Shown here: positions 18,289 to 27,095 of the stretch, piece after piece
How positions within the stretch are numbered: the stretch's first letter is position 1
Layout of the letters: each line of letters starts with the position of its first letter
The notes under the pieces: generated by a model
What the model was told of the DNA's origin: nothing
The model's input: the letters and a program-made list of their open reading frames with translations, nothing else
The model's database searches: none
DNA from: Luteibacter sp.
GTDB taxonomy: Bacteria; Pseudomonadota; Gammaproteobacteria; Xanthomonadales; Rhodanobacteraceae
Direction of reading: 5' to 3'
Length of the DNA: 64,000 bases
Assembly (NCBI RefSeq): GCF_009912395.1
Contig: NZ_WNDO01000024.1
Span: 26,332 to 90,331, forward strand
Translations under genes and position numbers: made by a program

Positions 18289-19068
18289 TCAGAACGTCCT
18301 GTTGATCGCGAGGAAGAAGCTCTTGGTGTCGTCGGCGTCGACCATCGGGCTGTTCTTGATGGTGTCCGGCAGACGGGAGTAGCGCACGCCACCGATCACC
18401 ATCCACTTGGTGGTGAGGCGATAGGCGGCCGACATGGCGAGGTAGGGCGAGTTACCGCCGCCGGCCTTGTAATAGGGCAGGCCGCTGCGCGCGGCTTCCC
18501 GTGCGCTGATGCCGTAGTAGTAGTTGTTGAGGTTGCTGTCGCTGCGGGTGATACCGATCTTCGGCGTCACGATGAGCTTGCCTGCCGTAATTGCGTAGCC
18601 ATAGCCCAGGTCGAACTGCGTGCCGCCACCGTGGCCGGTAACCTTCTTGTTCGCCGTGGCCTCGACGAAGCCCCAGCTCGCATTGTGGCGCCAAGCTACG
18701 CCGGCCATGGCGCCGATATTGCGGTTGGAAAGCTGCTTCAGCTGCCGGTCGTTGGTGTCTTCGTGACGGAAGCGGTCGCCATTGGGCGACACGGCGATCG
18801 AGATCTCGTCCGACGGCGTGGAGAACAGGCGATAGCCGATGGTCGCGCCGCGGAAGTAGAAGGACTTGCCTTCGTAGTTCACCAGCGGCAGCGGCCACGC
18901 CTTGTTGTCATAGCGCTTGTACGGACTCGGACTCCAGGCGGCCGCGATTCCGAGCGACCAGCCCTGGGGATGGGCGGCGTCCTCGGACTGTGCGTGTACG
19001 GTGCCGGCAACGCCCAGGCTGGCGGTGGCGGCCAGCAGGCAGAGCGAGCGGATGTGGCGGGTCGTCAT
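18289..19068 (-). CDS. MipA/OmpV-family outer-membrane protein
   Basis: 259 residues. Signal peptide MTTRHIRSLCLLAATASLGV ending near VHAQS. The mature part is a beta-barrel of the MipA/OmpV type: GWSLGIAAAWSPSPYKRYDN, PLVNYEGKSFYFRGATIGYR, and the C-terminal KSFFLAINRTF with final Phe. The longer open frame starts further up, but this ATG directly precedes the signal peptide. MipA proteins are scaffold or porin-like proteins. They often sit next to, and are controlled by, an OmpR-type two-component system, which is the case here (divergent neighbour). Confidence 0.88.
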   Translation of the reverse strand: MTTRHIRSLCLLAATASLGVAGTVHAQSEDAAHPQGWSLGIAAAWSPSPYKRYDNKAWPLPLVNYEGKSFYFRGATIGYRLFSTPSDEISIAVSPNGDRFRHEDTNDRQLKQLSNRNIGAMAGVAWRHNASWGFVEATANKKVTGHGGGTQFDLGYGYAITAGKLIVTPKIGITRSDSNLNNYYYGISAREAARSGLPYYKAGGGNSPYLAMSAAYRLTTKWMVIGGVRYSRLPDTIKNSPMVDADDTKSFFLAINRTF

Positions 19069-19127
19069 GTCGAAGGGGGCTCCATGGGGGGGGAATGGCG
19101 ACATGGCGCAGGATCATGATTACGCCA

Positions 19128-19144
19128 CATTGCCGCAACATTGC
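19128..19144 (+). promoter_or_regulatory. CATTGC-N5-CATTGC direct repeat (OmpR-type regulator box)
   Basis: Two identical hexamers CATTGC (19128-19133 and 19139-19144) repeat exactly 11 bp apart, one helical turn, between mipA and the divergent response-regulator gene. Hexamer-N5-hexamer direct repeats are the architecture used by PmrA/QseB-like regulators. Probably bound by the response regulator at 19,202. Confidence 0.5.
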
Positions 19145-19188
19145 GTCGGCCGGAGGCCGTTTTGCACGTGTTAGCATCCCGGCCGACG
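19144..19188. repeat. 10-bp inverted repeat in the response-regulator leader
   Basis: CGTCGGCCGG (19144-19153) and CCGGCCGACG (19179-19188), 25 bp apart, just upstream of the response-regulator start. It could fold in mRNA over the leader or be a second protein-binding site. Function not known. Confidence 0.35.
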
Positions 19189-19201
19189 ACGAGGTGCACG
19201 T

Positions 19202-19888
19202 ATGCGGATACTGTTGGTGGAAGACGAACCGGAGATGGCCGCCGCGCTGCAATCCGGACTGCACAAGCATGGCATGCTCGTAGACGTCGCACCGGATATC
19301 GCCCGGGCCACCGAAGCCCTGCAAAGCAAGGTGCACGATCTCCTGCTGCTCGATCGCCAGTTGCCCGATGGCGACGGCGTTTCGCTTGTCGCGAAGGCGC
19401 GCGCGAACCAGGCCGACCTACCCATCATCGTGCTCACGGCACGTGGTTCGTTGCCCGATCGTATCGATGGTCTCGACCAGGGCGCCGACGATTACCTGGT
19501 CAAGCCCTTCGCCCTGGAAGAACTGCTCGCGCGTATCCGCGCGATTTCGCGTCGTCCCGCGAAGGTGGTGTTGCCGACGGTGAACGCCGGTCGTCTTCGT
19601 TACGATTTCGCCGCGCGCGAGGCCTTGGTGGATGACATGCCCTTGCGCCTGCCGCGACGACAGTTGCTGTTGCTCGAAGCCCTGGCGTATCGATTGGGAC
19701 GTACCGTTCAGCGTGAAGTGCTGCTCGATGCGGTCTATGGTTTCGATGATGCCATCCAGTCGAACGCGTTCGATGCGCACGTATCCAAGTTGCGTCGTGC
19801 ATTGACCGAAGCGGAGGCCGGTGTCGAGATCCACGCGATTCGCGGCATCGGTTACATCCTCCGCGAGGCGCCGAATGGCCGGCCGTAG
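19202..19888 (+). CDS. OmpR/PhoB-family response regulator (QseB/PmrA-like)
   Basis: 228 residues. Receiver with acidic residues Glu7-Asp8, phospho-acceptor Asp51 (LLLLDRQLPDGDG), Thr in VLTARG and Lys in DYLVKPF. C-terminal winged helix ends FDAHVSKLRRAL and IRGIGYILRE. First gene of a two-component operon; the kinase start overlaps its end by 14 bases. The leader holds an 11-bp-spaced direct repeat, suggesting self-regulation and control of divergent mipA. Confidence 0.94.
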   Translation: MRILLVEDEPEMAAALQSGLHKHGMLVDVAPDIARATEALQSKVHDLLLLDRQLPDGDGVSLVAKARANQADLPIIVLTARGSLPDRIDGLDQGADDYLVKPFALEELLARIRAISRRPAKVVLPTVNAGRLRYDFAAREALVDDMPLRLPRRQLLLLEALAYRLGRTVQREVLLDAVYGFDDAIQSNAFDAHVSKLRRALTEAEAGVEIHAIRGIGYILREAPNGRP

Positions 19889-21206
19889 CCGCTCGCTCAC
19901 CGTCCAGCTTGCATGGCGACTGGGCGTGTTGCAGGTGGTGATCCTAATCGCGACCATCGCGGCCATCGTGTGGAGTATCAGCCAGCCACGCACGTCCTAT
20001 ATCGACGAAGACGTGGCACGCACCGTCGCAAAATCGCTCGTGGTGGAGCAGGGCAAGATGGTCTTCCGCCCGACGCCGGCGATGCGCGACCTGCTGAACG
20101 ATGCGCCCGAAATGTGGTTCCGTGCCTCGGACGAGCGCGGACATGCGTTGTCGTATGGCAACGTGCCCGAGGTGTACCGTCCCCTCGCCGCATCGCTGAA
20201 CCAGCTGGAAGCGTCGGAGATCCACGCCAACAGCCGTCCCGCCGAACTGACCATGCGCATCTACGCGGAGGATTCGCCCGACGGTCGCTTGCGCGTGATC
20301 GTCGGTGGCGGACCGTTGCTGGGTGTGGGAGTGGTATTCGTCAAGATCGCCATGTGGCTGAGCTGGCGTATCGGCCTTCCCCTGGTGCTGGTGACCCTGA
20401 TCGCCGTGCCCTGGATCATCCACCGCTCGATGGCCGGCGTGGGCAAGGTCGCGGAACAGGCCGAGGCGATCGATATCGACAAGCGCGGTGCCCGGCTCGA
20501 GGACGGCGCGGTGCCGGGAGAGCTGCAACCGCTGGTTCGTACCTTCAATGCCACGCTGGAGCGGCTGGGCGAAGGCTACGAGGCGCGCGATCGCTTCCTG
20601 GCCGATGCAGCGCACGAATTGCGCGCGCCGATCGCGATCCTGGAGACGCGCCTGGACAGCCTGCCGCAAGGCGAAACCCGCACACGCCTGCTCACCGACC
20701 TGGGACGTCTTTCAAACCTCGCCGAGCAGTTGCTCGATCTCCAGCGGCTGGGCAAGCAGGAAACCGAACTGGTGCCGATCGACCTGGTGAGCCTGTCGCG
20801 CGAGGTCAGCGCCGATGTCGCGCCCTTGGTGATCGACGCGGGCTACGAGCTCGCGATGGACGCGCCGGACCAGCCGGTGGTGGTGCATGGCGACCGCATG
20901 TCGCTGTCCCGCGCCCTCACCAACCTGTTCCAGAATGCCATCGTCCACGCGGGTGGCCGGGGGCTCATCCATGTCCAGGTGACCCCGGGTGGCATCTTCG
21001 AGATCAGCGACCAGGGGCCGGGTATCCCGCACGAGCAGCGGACCCATGTGTTCACGCCGTTCTATCGCCTGCGTCCCAGCAGCGTCGGTACGGGCCTGGG
21101 CCTGCACCTGGTCAGCGAGATCGTGGCCCGCCATGGCGGCGATATCCGGGTGCTGGATGCTCCGGGCGGCGGTGCGCGGTTCCGCATCCAGCTCCGGCTG
21201 GTCTAG
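19875..21206 (+). CDS. Sensor histidine kinase (QseC-like)
   Basis: 443 residues. Two transmembrane segments (about residues 12-35 and 145-180) flank a periplasmic sensor domain of about 110 residues. HisKA with FLADAAHELRAPIAIL (His about 247), and HATPase with N box NLFQNAIVHAGG, G1 DQGPGIP, and G2 GTGLGLHLVSEIVARHGG. The ATG MAGRSRSLTVQLAWRLGVLQ lies inside the regulator's 3' end, so translation is coupled. Stimulus unknown; cationic stress or envelope signals are typical for this subgroup. Confidence 0.92.
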   Translation: MAGRSRSLTVQLAWRLGVLQVVILIATIAAIVWSISQPRTSYIDEDVARTVAKSLVVEQGKMVFRPTPAMRDLLNDAPEMWFRASDERGHALSYGNVPEVYRPLAASLNQLEASEIHANSRPAELTMRIYAEDSPDGRLRVIVGGGPLLGVGVVFVKIAMWLSWRIGLPLVLVTLIAVPWIIHRSMAGVGKVAEQAEAIDIDKRGARLEDGAVPGELQPLVRTFNATLERLGEGYEARDRFLADAAHELRAPIAILETRLDSLPQGETRTRLLTDLGRLSNLAEQLLDLQRLGKQETELVPIDLVSLSREVSADVAPLVIDAGYELAMDAPDQPVVVHGDRMSLSRALTNLFQNAIVHAGGRGLIHVQVTPGGIFEISDQGPGIPHEQRTHVFTPFYRLRPSSVGTGLGLHLVSEIVARHGGDIRVLDAPGGGARFRIQLRLV

Positions 21207-21280
21207 CCAGCTGACAAGGCCATTGCATCCCGGCGGGCGACCCACATTATCTTTGGGTCCCCCTCCTACGGAGATGCACC

Positions 21281-21730
21281 ATGTCCCGATACGCCAAGAC
21301 GCCCGAAGCCCTGGCCAGGCTCACGCCGGAGCAGTTCCGCGTGACCCAGCAAAGCGGCACCGAACGGCCGTTCCATAACGAGTTCCACGACAGCAAGGCG
21401 GCCGGGTTGTATGTGGACGTGGTGTCCGGCGAGCCGTTGTTCACCTCGCTGGACAAGTTTGACAGCGGCTGCGGCTGGCCGAGCTTCACCCAACCGGTCG
21501 AGGACAGCCACGTGCAGGAGCTGCGCGACGGCAGCCACGGGATGATCCGCACCGAGGTCCGTTCGACGCATGGCGACAGCCACCTGGGTCATGTCTTCCC
21601 GGATGGCCCGCGCGATCGCGGCGGTCTGCGCTACTGCATCAACTCCGCCTCGCTGCGCTTCGTCCCCGTCGCCGACCTGGAGAAGGAAGGCTACGGCGAC
21701 TACGCGAAGCTCTTCGGGGGTGCGGCATGA
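21281..21730 (+). CDS. msrB: Peptide-methionine (R)-S-oxide reductase, zinc-free type
   Basis: 149 residues. It reduces methionine-R-sulfoxide in proteins. Catalytic Cys in [14 protein letters not shown]; resolving-Cys candidate in [10 protein letters not shown]. The two Cys pairs that hold structural zinc in many MsrBs are replaced: YVDVVSGEP instead of CxxC, and [15 protein letters not shown]. This is the known zinc-less form seen for example in Neisseria-type MsrB domains. A ribosome site and the [23 protein letters not shown] agree. Overlaps msrA by four bases. Confidence 0.94.
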   Translation: MSRYAKTPEALARLTPEQFRVTQQSGTERPFHNEFHDSKAAGLYVDVVSGEPLFTSLDKFDSGCGWPSFTQPVEDSHVQELRDGSHGMIRTEVRSTHGDSHLGHVFPDGPRDRGGLRYCINSASLRFVPVADLEKEGYGDYAKLFGGAA

Positions 21731-22227
21731 GCGCCCGTGCCGTCCTCGCCGGTGGTTGCTTCTGGGGCATGCAGGACCTGATCCGCAAGCAGCCGGGCGT
21801 GATCGCGACGCGCGTGGGATACACCGGTGGCGACGTGCCCAACGCGACCTACCGCAACCACGGCACCCACGCGGAGGGCATCGAGATCGAGTTCGATCCG
21901 GAGAAGGTCAGCTACCGGAAGATCCTGGAGTTCTTTTTCCAGATCCATGACCCGACCACGCGCGATCGGCAGGGCAACGACATCGGTACGAGCTATCGCA
22001 GCGCGATCTTCTACGTCAACGAGGCGCAGAAGGCCGTGGCGGAGGACACCATCGCCGATGTGGAAGCCTCCGGCCTGTGGCCGGGCACCGTGGTGACCGA
22101 GCTGGCGCCGGTCGGTCCGTTCTGGGAGGCCGAGCCGGAACACCAGGACTACCTGGAGAAGTATCCGAACGGCTACACGTGCCATTTCATCCGTCCGGAC
22201 TGGGTCTTGCCGCGCCGCGGCGCCTGA
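21727..22227 (+). CDS. msrA: Peptide-methionine (S)-S-oxide reductase
   Basis: 166 residues. Reduces methionine-S-sulfoxide. Catalytic motif AGGCFWG at residues 8-14, followed by [20 protein letters not shown], the usual substrate region, and [16 protein letters not shown] near the end. ATGA overlap with msrB makes a two-gene repair operon covering both sulfoxide stereoisomers; in some bacteria the two are fused. Confidence 0.95.
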   Translation: MSARAVLAGGCFWGMQDLIRKQPGVIATRVGYTGGDVPNATYRNHGTHAEGIEIEFDPEKVSYRKILEFFFQIHDPTTRDRQGNDIGTSYRSAIFYVNEAQKAVAEDTIADVEASGLWPGTVVTELAPVGPFWEAEPEHQDYLEKYPNGYTCHFIRPDWVLPRRGA

Positions 22228-22309
22228 CCGGGAAGGCCGGCTCTGGTATAAGAGCCGGCCTCCGCTCGATGCGGCGGTGACCGGGCGGGGGCCCGGGAAG
22301 GGGAGGTCG

Positions 22310-23389
22310 ATGCGTACAGGGGAACACCGCGCCGCGCCGGCGCGTTCGTGGATAAGGCGTTTCGCGCCCTGGCTATGGGTGGGCATCCTGCTGGCCATCG
22401 GGTTGCTGCGCGCCAGCAACCGTTACCTGGTGGGCGTGGCGAACGACCAGACGTCGCCTTTCCTGCCCAAGCTGATCGAGGAACTCACCGGGGCTTTCAG
22501 CTTCGGCGCCTTCCTGCCCGTGCTGTTCTTCGCGCTGAGGCGCATGCCGGCCACGTGGTATGCCCACCTGGGTCTGTTCGTCGGACTATCGCTGGCGCAG
22601 ACCAGCCTGATGATCGGTGTCCGCTGGATCGTGTTCGGCATGCTCGACATGCCCGGCTACGCCTATCCGCCGACGGTATGGCGTTACCTGATGGAAGCGC
22701 CGACGCAGCTGTTCTTCTACGTGATGATCGCGACCGGCCTGTGGCTGGTAGACCGGTACCGTGAGGGCAAGGCGCGCGAACTGCGTTCGGCCCAGTTGGA
22801 ATCGGCGTTGTCCGAGGCCCGGTTGGACGCCTTGCGCCTCCAGCTGAATCCGCATTTTCTGTTCAATACGCTCAACGCGGTGTCGGAGCTGATGTACGAC
22901 CGCCCGCGCGTCGCCGACGAGATGCTTTCACGCATCGGGGAGCTGCTGCGCGCGACGCTATCGGCGACGGCGCAGGAGCATCCGCTGGCGAACGAATGGC
23001 GATTGCTTTCGCTGTATCTCGACATCCAGCGTGCGCGTTTCGGCGAGGGACTGGACGCCGTAGTGGACGGCGATGCCTCCCTCGACGACATGCGTGTGCC
23101 GTTCCTTGTGTTGCAACCGCTGGTGGAAAACGCGATTGAACATGGCGGCACGGGCGACGACCGCCGTGTGCGCATCGGGGCGAACCGGGAGGGTGGCAAG
23201 CTGATCGTGCGCATCCGTGATTTCGGCGGCGGCGAGCCACGCGCCGGACACGGCATCGGCTTGCGTAACGTGGATGCGCGACTGCGCCATCTCTATGGCG
23301 ACGCGGCGGGAGTACGCCTCGATCCAGTGCCCGATGGCGGCAGCCAGGTCACGCTGTGGCTGCCGGCACACCGTTGGGAGCTGGCATGA
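22310..23389 (+). CDS. LytS/AlgZ-type sensor histidine kinase
   Basis: 359 residues. Four hydrophobic segments span about residues 20-150. The His_kinase domain has the phospho-His in LQLNPHFLFNTLNAVSEL, and HATPase has VENAIEHGG and HGIGLRNVDARL. These kinases pair with LytTR response regulators; the next gene is one and overlaps by four bases. The ATG follows GGGGAGGT. Ligand unknown. Confidence 0.92.
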   Translation: MRTGEHRAAPARSWIRRFAPWLWVGILLAIGLLRASNRYLVGVANDQTSPFLPKLIEELTGAFSFGAFLPVLFFALRRMPATWYAHLGLFVGLSLAQTSLMIGVRWIVFGMLDMPGYAYPPTVWRYLMEAPTQLFFYVMIATGLWLVDRYREGKARELRSAQLESALSEARLDALRLQLNPHFLFNTLNAVSELMYDRPRVADEMLSRIGELLRATLSATAQEHPLANEWRLLSLYLDIQRARFGEGLDAVVDGDASLDDMRVPFLVLQPLVENAIEHGGTGDDRRVRIGANREGGKLIVRIRDFGGGEPRAGHGIGLRNVDARLRHLYGDAAGVRLDPVPDGGSQVTLWLPAHRWELA

Positions 23390-24141
23390 CGTTGCGCGCG
23401 CTGGTGGTCGACGACGAAGCGCCGGCTCGCGCCAAGCTGCGCCGTTATCTCGCGGAAAGCGACGGCATCGCATGGGTGGGCGAAGCAGCCGATGGCGTGG
23501 AGGCCGCAGGACTGATCCGGCGAGAGAAACCGGACGTGGTGTTCCTCGATATCAGCATGCCCGGCATGGACGGTTTCGCCTTGCTCCAGGCGCTTGGCGA
23601 CCCGTTGCCCGCGGAAATCGTCTTTGTCACCGCGCACGACGATCATGCCGTACGCGCGTTCGAGGTCCACGCTTTCGATTACCTGCTCAAGCCGGTGGGA
23701 CCGGAACGTTTCGAACGCCTGGTGCGACGACTCGTCGGTCGCGTGGCGCCTTCGTCCTCCGCAAGGCTGGATGGCTTGCTCGGCGGACTGCCGGCCACCA
23801 CCCATTACCTCGAGCGCCTGTTGCTTCCGTCGGGCGACGCCGCCGAACTGGTGCGCGTGGAGCGGATCGATCGGATCGTGTCCGATCGCAATTACCTCCA
23901 GGTATTCGTCGAAGGCCATGCCTATCGCCTGCGGGGGACGTTGGACACGATGCTTGCCCGGCTGCACCCGTCGCATTTCGCTCGCGTGAACCGCTCGACC
24001 ATCGTGCGACTGGACGCCATACGCGAGGTCCAGCCCTGGCCGGACGGCGAGCAACGCCTGTTGCTCGTCGATGGCGCCCGGGTCACCTGGACACGTCGCT
24101 ACCTCGACGAGCTGCCACCCGGCATCGGCCTGCGGCCCTGA
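23386..24141 (+). CDS. LytTR-family response regulator (AlgR/LytR type)
   Basis: 251 residues. Receiver with Asp9-Asp10, phospho-acceptor Asp55 in VVFLDISMPGMDGF, Lys in DYLLKPVGPERF. The C-terminal LytTR DNA-binding domain (about residues 150-245) contains IVSDRNYLQVFVEGHAYRLR and HFARVNRSTIVRLDAIREVQ. Forms an operon with the kinase upstream. Targets are not evident nearby. Confidence 0.93.
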   Translation: MTLRALVVDDEAPARAKLRRYLAESDGIAWVGEAADGVEAAGLIRREKPDVVFLDISMPGMDGFALLQALGDPLPAEIVFVTAHDDHAVRAFEVHAFDYLLKPVGPERFERLVRRLVGRVAPSSSARLDGLLGGLPATTHYLERLLLPSGDAAELVRVERIDRIVSDRNYLQVFVEGHAYRLRGTLDTMLARLHPSHFARVNRSTIVRLDAIREVQPWPDGEQRLLLVDGARVTWTRRYLDELPPGIGLRP

Positions 24142-24237
24142 GGTATTCGTCCCACTCCGGCCGTCCTTCGTCCCCGGACAGGCCCATGGGTATCGGGCGA
24201 CGGCCCAGACTGCGTCCATCCCAACGGAGGAACAGCC

Positions 24238-25605
24238 ATGGCCCGTAGAATCCTTGTTGCGACGACTGTCGCGATCCTCGTCGGTGGCGGCGCCTGGGCG
24301 GTGTTTCGCCCGGACCAGGCCTTGCGCGTGGCCGCCGGCGTGGCGGCGCACCATGTCTGCTCGATGACCTTCGTGGGCGGCCAGGACCCGACGATGACGT
24401 TCCGCCAACTGGTCGTGCCGATGATCGGCAAGGTGGGCAGCTCGCTGCTGACGCCCAGGGTGCTTCGGGACAGGCAGCGGGTCGAGGTGGATGGTCCGTT
24501 CCGCCTGTTGGCGGCGGCCGATTTCACGCCGGGCTATGGATGTCGCCTGGACCTGCCCGGCAATCGCCCGCTGACAGCCGATGCCACCCGGCATGCGCCT
24601 CGCCATGACAGCTTCGCGCCCGACGCTGTCGTGAAGCCTGAAGGCGGCCTGGCAACGGCCATGGATCGCGTTTTCGCCGAGCGCGACGGCGAGCCGCTGA
24701 AGCAAGTGAAAGCGGTGGTCGTGGTGAAGGATGGCAAGGTGGTCGCGGAGCGTTATGCCACCGGTGTCGACGAGCGGTCTCCGCTGATCAGCTTCTCGGT
24801 CGCCAAGTCGTTCACCAATGCTTTCCTCGGCATGCTGGCGATGCGCGGGCGGTTGGACGTGACCGCGCCGCTGGACGCGCCGGAATGGCGCGGGCAGGGT
24901 GATCCGCGCGCCGTCATCACGGTCGAGAACCTCATGCGCATGAGCAGTGGGCTCGCGGCCGAAGAGGCGGAATCGGCGTTCAGCCCGGTGGCGAAGATGG
25001 AATTCCTGCACGCCGACATGGCGGGCTTCGCCGCGGCGCAACCGGCGAAAGAGGCGCCGGGTACGCGGTTCGAGTACACCTCGGCCGACACGGTGCTGCT
25101 CGACAGGATGCTGGGGGAACGTGTCGGCGGCGGGCCGGCCGGGCTGCGCGACTTCGCGCGGCACGAACTGTTCGACCGCCTTGGCATGGGCGACGTAACC
25201 ATGGAAGTCGACGGGCAGGGTACGTTCGTCGGTTCGACCTACGTGTATGCGACAGCGCGCGATTATGCCCGCCTCGGGCAGTTGTACCTCGACGATGGCG
25301 TGGCGCCCGACGGCACGCGCCTGTTGCCGCAGGGCTGGGTGGCGTGGTCGCGACGCTCGACGCTCGGGGCGCCGTATGGCGCCGGATTCTGGACCAACGA
25401 CGGCCCGAGCGATGTCGCGAAGGTGCGTGTCGACCGCGGCTTCCCTAAGGATGGTTTCTTCGCAAGCGGGGTTATGGGGCAGCGTATCTATGTCATCCCG
25501 TCGCAACGCCTCGTGGTGGTGCGTTTCGGCTACTCCGCACCGCCGTCCTATGGCATCGAGGACGACATCGGGCTGATTGCCGCGGCTATCGCGGCGTATC
25601 GCTGA
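24238..25605 (+). CDS. Serine hydrolase of the class C beta-lactamase fold
   Basis: 455 residues with an N-terminal membrane anchor or signal (residues 1-22). Catalytic Ser187-x-x-Lys190 in FSVAKSFTNAFLG. The YxN-type second motif is likely EYTSADTVLL. The C-terminus is GVMGQRIYVIPSQRLVVVRF, the G-x-x-G-Q strand of this family. Such proteins include esterases, D-aminopeptidases and 6-aminohexanoate-dimer hydrolases. Calling it an antibiotic beta-lactamase is not justified. Periplasmic location inferred. Confidence 0.88.
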   Translation: MARRILVATTVAILVGGGAWAVFRPDQALRVAAGVAAHHVCSMTFVGGQDPTMTFRQLVVPMIGKVGSSLLTPRVLRDRQRVEVDGPFRLLAAADFTPGYGCRLDLPGNRPLTADATRHAPRHDSFAPDAVVKPEGGLATAMDRVFAERDGEPLKQVKAVVVVKDGKVVAERYATGVDERSPLISFSVAKSFTNAFLGMLAMRGRLDVTAPLDAPEWRGQGDPRAVITVENLMRMSSGLAAEEAESAFSPVAKMEFLHADMAGFAAAQPAKEAPGTRFEYTSADTVLLDRMLGERVGGGPAGLRDFARHELFDRLGMGDVTMEVDGQGTFVGSTYVYATARDYARLGQLYLDDGVAPDGTRLLPQGWVAWSRRSTLGAPYGAGFWTNDGPSDVAKVRVDRGFPKDGFFASGVMGQRIYVIPSQRLVVVRFGYSAPPSYGIEDDIGLIAAAIAAYR

Positions 25606-25609
25606 CGCA

Positions 25610-26281
25610 TCAGGCCGTGGCGGCAGCCTCACGCAGCCCCGGCACGTCCAGCAGTTCAGGCATGCTGTCGATCACCGCCAGCGCGCCGACGCCGTGGATG
25701 TCGAGCGACTTGCGGTAGCCATAGCTCACCAGCACCACCGGCACGCCAGCATCGTTCGCGGCCAGCAGGTCGCTCTCCGAATCGCCGACCATCAGCACGC
25801 GGTCGAGCGGCACGCTAGCTTCCTGGGCCAGGTGCTTCAACGGCACGCCGCTGGGCTTGCGTTCCGGTAGGGAGTTGCCGCCGACGATCCCGTCGATGTA
25901 GGGCAGCATGCCGCGCACTTCCAGCAAGGGGCGCACGAACTCCTCGTTCTTGTTCGTGCACACGGCGAGTTTCACGCCGCGCGCGTGCAGGGTGGCCAGC
26001 GTGTCGACGACGCCGTCATAGGCGATGCCGTCCAGCGCGGTGTCACCATAGTGTTCGAGGAATCCCGGCATCACCTCGTCGATATCCACGTCGCTGCCGG
26101 CGTGGCGGAAAGCGTAGGTGATCAGCTTGCGCGAGCCCTCGCCGACCCAGCCCGTGATCTGCGCGACGTCGTAGGTGGGTAGTTTCCAGTCGTGCAGGGT
26201 GCGGTTCACGGCTTCGGCGATATCCGCCGCACTATCGACGAGCGTACCGTCGAGGTCGAAGATGACCAGGGAAAAGGGCAT
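25610..26281 (-). CDS. gph: Phosphoglycolate phosphatase (HAD superfamily)
   Basis: 223 residues. HAD motif I FDLDGTLVDS with nucleophile Asp9, motif II AVCTNKNEEF, motif III lysine in ERKPSGVPL, motif IV MVGDSESDLLAA. Removes phosphate from 2-phosphoglycolate, for example after DNA 3'-end repair. The ATG MPFSLVIFDLDGTLVDSAAD is the family start; the open frame continues upstream but overlaps the TetR gene. Convergent with the serine hydrolase, only four bases apart. Confidence 0.93.
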   Translation of the reverse strand: MPFSLVIFDLDGTLVDSAADIAEAVNRTLHDWKLPTYDVAQITGWVGEGSRKLITYAFRHAGSDVDIDEVMPGFLEHYGDTALDGIAYDGVVDTLATLHARGVKLAVCTNKNEEFVRPLLEVRGMLPYIDGIVGGNSLPERKPSGVPLKHLAQEASVPLDRVLMVGDSESDLLAANDAGVPVVLVSYGYRKSLDIHGVGALAVIDSMPELLDVPGLREAAATA

Positions 26282-26313
26282 GGGGAAGGCTCCTTGAGGC
26301 GTATCGGTGCATT

Positions 26314-27018
26314 CTACCCGGCGGGCGGTGGCGCCAAGCCGTGCCGCAGCAACGCCAGCGCGTGCCGCGTGATGTCCTCGGGCGTGATGTGGCCGCGCAG
26401 CGGGTCGCCCTTCCAGCGGCGCATCGCCGTCATGGGAAACACCGTGAGGCTCAGGATGCTGGTGGTGATCAGGCAGGGATCGAGGTCGGGATTGAGTTTG
26501 CCCTCGCTTTGCCACCCACGGATCTGCTCCATCATGCGGTTGTGCTTGCTGCCGTCGATGCGGGTGCGCATGTGCTGCTTGAACAGGTCGTTCTCGCTCA
26601 GCAGGTCGCCGAAGAACACGGGGCCCACCCACGGTTGCTCGATGGACAGCTCGACGAAGCGCTCCGCCAGCATCGTGAAGGCGGCGACCGGGTCGTTCGC
26701 GTTGGCCTGGAAGATGCCTTCGATGCGCGTGCGCATCGGTCCGATGTGCTCGTCGAAGATCGCGTCGAAAAGCTGCTCTCGGGTCTTGAAGTAGTAGTGC
26801 ACGGCGGCCGGCGTCATGCCGGCCTCGCGGGCGACGGCGGCCAGCGTGGTCGCGACGTAGCCTTGGCGGGCGTAGAGCTGGAGGGTGATGCCGACCAGGC
26901 GCTCGCGCTGGTCCGGGCCGTCTGGCTGGGCCGGGGGGCGGCCGGGGCGGCGCCCTCGGCGGGGAGTGGAACTGACCACGGGGTCTCCGTCGGAACGTAA
27001 ACGGGGGATGGATACCAC
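26314..27018 (-). CDS. TetR-family transcriptional regulator, likely controlling the MFS gene
   Basis: Up to 234 residues from GTG at 27,018; a GTG at 26,979 (VVSSTPRRGRRPGRPPA) with a GACGGAGA site is an equally good start giving 221. HTH region LQLYARQGYVATTLAAVARE, then MTPAAVHYYFKTREQLFDAI. The Arg/Pro-rich basic N-terminus resembles proteins with an AT-hook-like arm. Divergent from a DHA2 efflux transporter, so repression of that pump is likely, with an inducing substrate. Short AT-rich inverted repeat in between. Confidence 0.9.
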   Translation of the reverse strand: MVSIPRLRSDGDPVVSSTPRRGRRPGRPPAQPDGPDQRERLVGITLQLYARQGYVATTLAAVAREAGMTPAAVHYYFKTREQLFDAIFDEHIGPMRTRIEGIFQANANDPVAAFTMLAERFVELSIEQPWVGPVFFGDLLSENDLFKQHMRTRIDGSKHNRMMEQIRGWQSEGKLNPDLDPCLITTSILSLTVFPMTAMRRWKGDPLRGHITPEDITRHALALLRHGLAPPPAG

Positions 27019-27031
27019 GAGAGGGCTCCCA

Positions 27032-27060
27032 TTGACGATGCCTGGCGTTGATCCTTATAT
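27032..27060 (+). promoter_or_regulatory. Promoter of the DHA2 MFS transporter
   Basis: TTGACG (27032-27037), 17-bp spacer, TTATAT (27055-27060; TATATT with an 18-bp spacer is equivalent). It lies 35 bp upstream of the chosen GTG. Good match to sigma70 in an AT-rich island unlike the GC-rich surroundings. Confidence 0.65.
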
Positions 27061-27076
27061 TAACTCACCACTTAAT
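27059..27076. promoter_or_regulatory. AT-rich inverted repeat, candidate TetR operator
   Basis: ATTAA-CTCACCAC-TTAAT, directly after the -10 box of the MFS promoter and upstream of the divergent tetR start. Arms are short, but the position over the transcription start suits repression. Confidence 0.4.
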
Positions 27077-27095
27077 TAATTACTGGTCACCCCCC

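Noticed and set aside
18086..19068. Toxin-antitoxin pair formed by the DUF2384 gene and mipA
   Set aside because: MipA is a signal-peptide outer-membrane protein with no toxin feature; the two are merely adjacent.
24238..25605. Antibiotic-resistance beta-lactamase
   Set aside because: The SxxK fold is shared by many esterases and peptidases; nothing specific to AmpC-type enzymes was seen, so only 'serine hydrolase' is claimed.
23293..25632. A 779-residue open frame on the minus strand
   Set aside because: Runs opposite the LytTR regulator and serine hydrolase genes, both of which have complete motifs. Composition (His/Arg/Ala-rich) marks it as a shadow.
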